This document shows, piece after piece, positions 60,693 through 64,000 of a stretch of DNA of 64,000 nucleotides. Under the pieces are notes generated by a model, which saw only the letters and a program-made list of their open reading frames with translations, had not been told where the DNA came from and did no database searches. The stretch lies in the NCBI GenBank assembly GCA_004014935.1, contig CP025321.1, positions 620,001-684,000 of the forward strand, written 5' to 3'. The position numbers and the translations under genes are program-made. Each line of letters starts with the position of its first letter. The stretch's first letter is position 1. The stretch is from Saccharomycopsis malanga (lineage: Eukaryota; Ascomycota; Saccharomycetes; Ascoideales; Saccharomycopsidaceae).

Positions 60693-61042
60693 CCCGGGTT
60701 TCTGTTTACCTACCTATATCAACATTCACCCAGACTCACAGTTTATAGCTGTTGGCGACTCTTCAGGCAAAATTGTTCTCTCTACAACATTTCTGAGAAA
60801 AAATGGAGACATCCAGATGGTCGTTCCGCACTGCTAAAATAAACTCTGTTGCTTGGAAAAATGGCAGCAAATACGTTGCCAGGGAATCATTAGATACTAA
60901 CATCATAATCTATTCAGTGAAAAAACCAATTAAAAATATCAAGGCATCAAACACTCACAAAGATGGCGTGCCCTGGACCACTGATGAAGAGGTTGTGAGC
61001 GGCGGTATCGACTCCACTATCAAGTTCTGGGAGGTTCAATAG
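60693..61042 (+). pseudogene. AIP1: Decayed 3' fragment of an AIP1 (actin-interacting protein 1) gene
   Basis: The best frame (from about 60800) reads SRWSFRTAKINSVAWKNGSKYVARESLDTNIIIYSVKKPIKNIKASNTHKDGV and then SGGIDSTIKFWEVQ, matching the last WD40 blades of Aip1 ([58 protein letters not shown]). About 100 bases earlier, in another frame, is INIHPDSQFIAVGDSSGKIVL, the preceding blade. So at least one frameshift separates the two parts, stop codons lie upstream, and most of the ~600-residue gene is missing. Aip1 normally helps cofilin disassemble actin. It is a relic, probably of a duplicated copy. Confidence 0.85.
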
Positions 61043-61047
61043 CCTGC

Positions 61048-61095
61048 TATTATTAGTATTATTATTATGATGATGATGATGACGATGATGATGTT
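61048..61095. repeat. Trinucleotide microsatellite (TTA then ATG repeats)
   Basis: ATTATTAGTATTATTATTATG runs into a series of ATG/GAT units with one ACG change. It lies between the AIP1 relic and the BRO1 stop. Confidence 0.85.
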
Positions 61096-61242
61096 ACCTT
61101 CAAAACCAGATTTGAGACATATGATACTCCCGAATTATATCTACAAAAATAATATTGGACAGTTATATTATATTCAAAGTACCTATTTAATACCAGCAAA
61201 GAAAGAAAAGAAGGAAAACCAACTTTTATATACCTTAAAAAC

Positions 61243-64000
61243 TTATTTATTCTCATCACTAAACATTGAATACATGTTTGCGCTGTAGTTTGATGGCGTG
61301 TTATAGAAAGGAATACCAGTCTGTTGAGGTTGTTGAGGTTGCGCTTGTGGGTACTGAGCAGGCTGTTGCTGATGAGGTTGATAGCCATATGATTGTTGTT
61401 GTGGAGATCCATATGACGGTGCTGGGGCTTGTTTAGGGGGCAATGCTGGTGGCGCGCCCGATGAAGAGCCAAAACTGTTTCCAGTAGTGGAGCCGTACAA
61501 GTTGGATAAATTTTGAATGTTGGAAGACGGGACAGTTGGACTGCTGGTTGGGAATTGCGGCAACGATGGCGGCGGTGGTTGCTGATAATACGAGGATTCC
61601 AGAGTACTCATAGGGCTGGAGATGCTTGATTTTTTAGGAATCAAAGGAGCTTGATTCCAGGTGGTAGTAGAAATGGAAGAGTAGCGGTTTTGATTGGCAA
61701 TGTCAGAGGAGTATATGTTATTATTTGTGGTGGTAGTTGTAGGAATAGATGAAGAGCTCAAGTTTAAATTAGCCAATCTTTCATTGATATTATCGTAATT
61801 TCCAGTAGCTTGAGGTTTATTACCAAAATCCAAAGAAGTGGCAAGTTTATCGCTTTCGTCATTTCTGGCAGCCACAAATGTTTTGATATGAAGTTCCAAC
61901 CGGTTCAAAAAATTGGTGAGTTCTTCATAAAATCTTTTACCATTACTCACTCCTACACTGATGACGTTGTAATCTTTTTCGAAGCGGTTCACTGTCTCAT
62001 AAAACTTCATGACACTCTTCTGTTTCTTAGCAAATTGGCGTCTTTTCTCCTTCACAGTAGGGGTTTTGTTGATAATATCCAAATTAGCCTTAATCGCATT
62101 CATCAAAGCCTGCTGTTTCTGGACAATCTTTGAGATCCGAGATTCATAAGGCTCAAATTTTTCAAGCTCTTTTGGAAAAACCACAGATTTGATTTTATCT
62201 TCTGGTAAAGCCTTATTCATGACGAGAATGTCTGAAATATCGTCATTATGAATTTGGTCTTTGTAATCATTGAAAATAAGTGCAATCTCTTTTTTCAAAT
62301 GGTTTAAAGAGTTCAAGTTTGCATCCAAATCAAGCACTAATTTCTTAGCATCTTCAGCAGAAGAATCATCCAAATCCAATAAGGAACTTTGGGTAGAGAA
62401 ATCTGATAACTGCTGGTTGTTGATACTGTTGAGAAAGTAATCTTTCAATTCTTTTTTAGAAGCAGATCCGTTTCTCAATTGTTTGTACAACTGTTGGATC
62501 TTGGCAAAATTATCTGCCATTTGACGGTCAGAGGCCTCCGTGTCTACCAAGTTCTTTTTTACCTTAATAAGTGCGTTTTTGAACTCCATAGAAGCCAAGG
62601 AAGGGTCTTGTTGAGTCCATGAAGCACCATATCTCAATTTTCTTTCATTGTAACGATCTTCATCAGATTTTAGTAATGCTTCACAGCGACCAATGTCGTC
62701 TAACACGCTTGTTCTAGCATCAAACAAAGTGACAAATGTTAATTCTGGCTGCTCACTTATATGTTTCATCAAAGGTTTGAGTTTATGTTTATAAAACTCT
62801 TTATAATCCATCTCAATATCAGAATGGCTGCTATTAGGGTCACTGAGTAATGCCTTTAGCTCCTGTACTGTTTTTGGCAAGCCCAAATAATCATAAAAAG
62901 ATGCCAAAGACTCATTAGACACATCTATACTTTCTTCTACAGCTCTCAATCTTTTAGCTTTTTCTTCTGAGTACACGGAACTGTATTCGTGAACCTTCAA
63001 AGGTACAATGTTTTTAAACAAATCCTTTGTCAATTTGAACTTGGGATCATGGAGCTGTGCCTCTAGTTTGTTAGGCTTGACGGCATCCATAGCTTTGATG
63101 GTTGGCAAATTGAATTTTTGAGGAACAGAATCATGATAGATGTAATCATTATCTCTTTCTAACGAGCTCAATTCTTTCTTCAACTTGTCAATCCATTCTT
63201 TCACATTGTCTTGTTTGATCAGTTCAACGAAATTCTGCTTCAAGTCATTGTCGGATGAAAATGCTCCCAAGGGGGTACTCTTACAATCATTCAAGGAGTC
63301 CAATGCGCTTTTGATATAAGCAATTGCATCGCCAAACTTTGAGTTTTTCAGAGATAAGAGAGACTGAAAGTAACTGGCCAAAGCTTGGAAATAATGTTTC
63401 TTTGCATTGACAATATTAAGCCAATTAGAGTAGGAACTATACCAAATTTCATCTTTCACAAGAGAAGATATCAACTCATAAGCCGAGCCATAAAAGTTAC
63501 TAGTAGATTGTAACAATTTGGCAAGCAATGAATAGTTTTCGTTGTCAGGTTTATTTATGATTAAATTCAAGGTAAACACTTCCTGAGCTTGAGCAAGAGC
63601 TAATTTTCCTAAAAACTTGACAGTAGTTTGGTTCAAATCATTGCTTGGGGCATGTAGGAAGTTTTCCGAGACGAATTGATACACGCCAGCTGCATTTTGG
63701 TAATTTGCCAAAGCGTTTTTGAAACTTTGGATATCATCTTCCACATCATCATTATTATGATTGTTATATTGACTGTTTGCCACCACAGTTAGCAACGCAC
63801 CTAGGTTAAATAGAATAGATGCCTTTTCAAAGGCAATTGAATGCTGTGAAATCTTTGTAGACTTATTGAAAGAATCATACCATGTGAATAATACATTCAC
63901 TCCACCAGCTTCTTTGCTTGGAATCCGCATATCAAGCAACTCCAACTGAGAATAATACTTGAAATAGAAACTCAAACCAACATTGTCATGATTGCACCCT
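61243..64000 (-). CDS. BRO1: Bro1 (ALIX family) ESCRT-associated protein, 5' end outside window
   Basis: Bro1 binds Snf7 on endosomes and recruits the Doa4 deubiquitinase in multivesicular-body sorting; Cps1, encoded at 43305 here, is a classic cargo. The frame is open to the window edge, so the first ~110 residues are missing. The visible 918 residues include the Bro1 domain (KYYSQLELLDMRIPS, FTWYDSF, ASILFNLGALLT, DNDYIYHDSVP) and the helical V domain. ILVMNKALPEDKIKSVVFPKELEKFEPY aligns with S. cerevisiae Bro1 LLVINKGKSDVELKDLFEVELEKFEPL. The tail is Pro/Gln-rich (PPALPPKQAPAPSYGSP) and ends IPFYNTPSNYSANMYSMFSDENK, like Bro1's FYNRPSVFDENMYSKY end. This separates it from Rim20. Confidence 0.92.
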   Translation of the reverse strand, partial: GCNHDNVGLSFYFKYYSQLELLDMRIPSKEAGGVNVLFTWYDSFNKSTKISQHSIAFEKASILFNLGALLTVVANSQYNNHNNDDVEDDIQSFKNALANYQNAAGVYQFVSENFLHAPSNDLNQTTVKFLGKLALAQAQEVFTLNLIINKPDNENYSLLAKLLQSTSNFYGSAYELISSLVKDEIWYSSYSNWLNIVNAKKHYFQALASYFQSLLSLKNSKFGDAIAYIKSALDSLNDCKSTPLGAFSSDNDLKQNFVELIKQDNVKEWIDKLKKELSSLERDNDYIYHDSVPQKFNLPTIKAMDAVKPNKLEAQLHDPKFKLTKDLFKNIVPLKVHEYSSVYSEEKAKRLRAVEESIDVSNESLASFYDYLGLPKTVQELKALLSDPNSSHSDIEMDYKEFYKHKLKPLMKHISEQPELTFVTLFDARTSVLDDIGRCEALLKSDEDRYNERKLRYGASWTQQDPSLASMEFKNALIKVKKNLVDTEASDRQMADNFAKIQQLYKQLRNGSASKKELKDYFLNSINNQQLSDFSTQSSLLDLDDSSAEDAKKLVLDLDANLNSLNHLKKEIALIFNDYKDQIHNDDISDILVMNKALPEDKIKSVVFPKELEKFEPYESRISKIVQKQQALMNAIKANLDIINKTPTVKEKRRQFAKKQKSVMKFYETVNRFEKDYNVISVGVSNGKRFYEELTNFLNRLELHIKTFVAARNDESDKLATSLDFGNKPQATGNYDNINERLANLNLSSSSIPTTTTTNNNIYSSDIANQNRYSSISTTTWNQAPLIPKKSSISSPMSTLESSYYQQPPPPSLPQFPTSSPTVPSSNIQNLSNLYGSTTGNSFGSSSGAPPALPPKQAPAPSYGSPQQQSYGYQPHQQQPAQYPQAQPQQPQQTGIPFYNTPSNYSANMYSMFSDENK

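Noticed and set aside
1-64000. CRISPR arrays, bacterial operons, ribosome binding sites, or a viral or plasmid origin
   Set aside because: The gene set, introns and Pol III tRNA genes are those of a yeast nucleus; no regularly spaced repeats are present.

Overview
This is nuclear DNA of a budding yeast (Saccharomycotina). Protein-coding genes are compact, AT-rich and similar to Saccharomyces/Candida genes. Introns carry GTATGT-like donors, TACTAAC-like branch sites and nearby AG acceptors. Two tRNA genes end in T-runs. CTG codons sit at hydrophobic sites conserved in the families (for example the LLG motif of the Aur1-family gene at the left edge), so I read CTG as leucine and think a CUG-Ser1 (Candida/Debaryomyces) species unlikely. 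The exact order cannot be fixed from the sequence.

Layout, left to right: the 3' end of an Aur1/Ipt1-type sphingolipid gene; KAP95; THO2 (minus) and PGA2, divergent; CDC37 with an extra copy of its C-terminal domain; a 2.6-kb poor region with short signal-peptide ORFs; GAS5-type glucanosyltransferase (minus) and a short secreted-protein ORF, divergent; a cluster of tRNA-headed repeats; MEU1; IMPDH (minus, one intron) and WSS1, divergent; another tRNA-headed repeat; DHH1; STE7; a CENP-T-like kinetochore gene (minus, tiny first exon) and MTO1, divergent; CCT2 (minus, first exon only the ATG); tRNA-Gln; glycogenin; CPS1; RMP1 (minus); two tandem LTP1-type phosphatases with 3 and 2 introns; SEC62; an eIF4E-binding-motif protein (minus, one intron) and RGT1, divergent; tRNA-Gly; CDC36/NOT2 (one intron); SES1; a decayed AIP1 fragment; and BRO1 (minus), running off the right edge.

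These are mostly unlinked housekeeping genes, as expected in yeast, not an operon or cluster. There is a loose theme of mRNA handling (THO2, DHH1, CDC36, the eIF4E-binding-motif protein), but nothing suggests shared regulation.

The most unusual content is a family of four short interspersed repeats. Each has a tRNA-like head with Pol III A and B boxes and an unrelated shared tail, and is flanked by short direct repeats. One copy has inserted into another with a 13-bp target duplication. They look like a tRNA-derived SINE family, which I regard as rare in budding yeasts. Other points of interest are the Cdc37 domain duplication, the tandem phosphatase pair with differing introns, and several mini-exon genes whose true starts lie upstream of the apparent ORFs.
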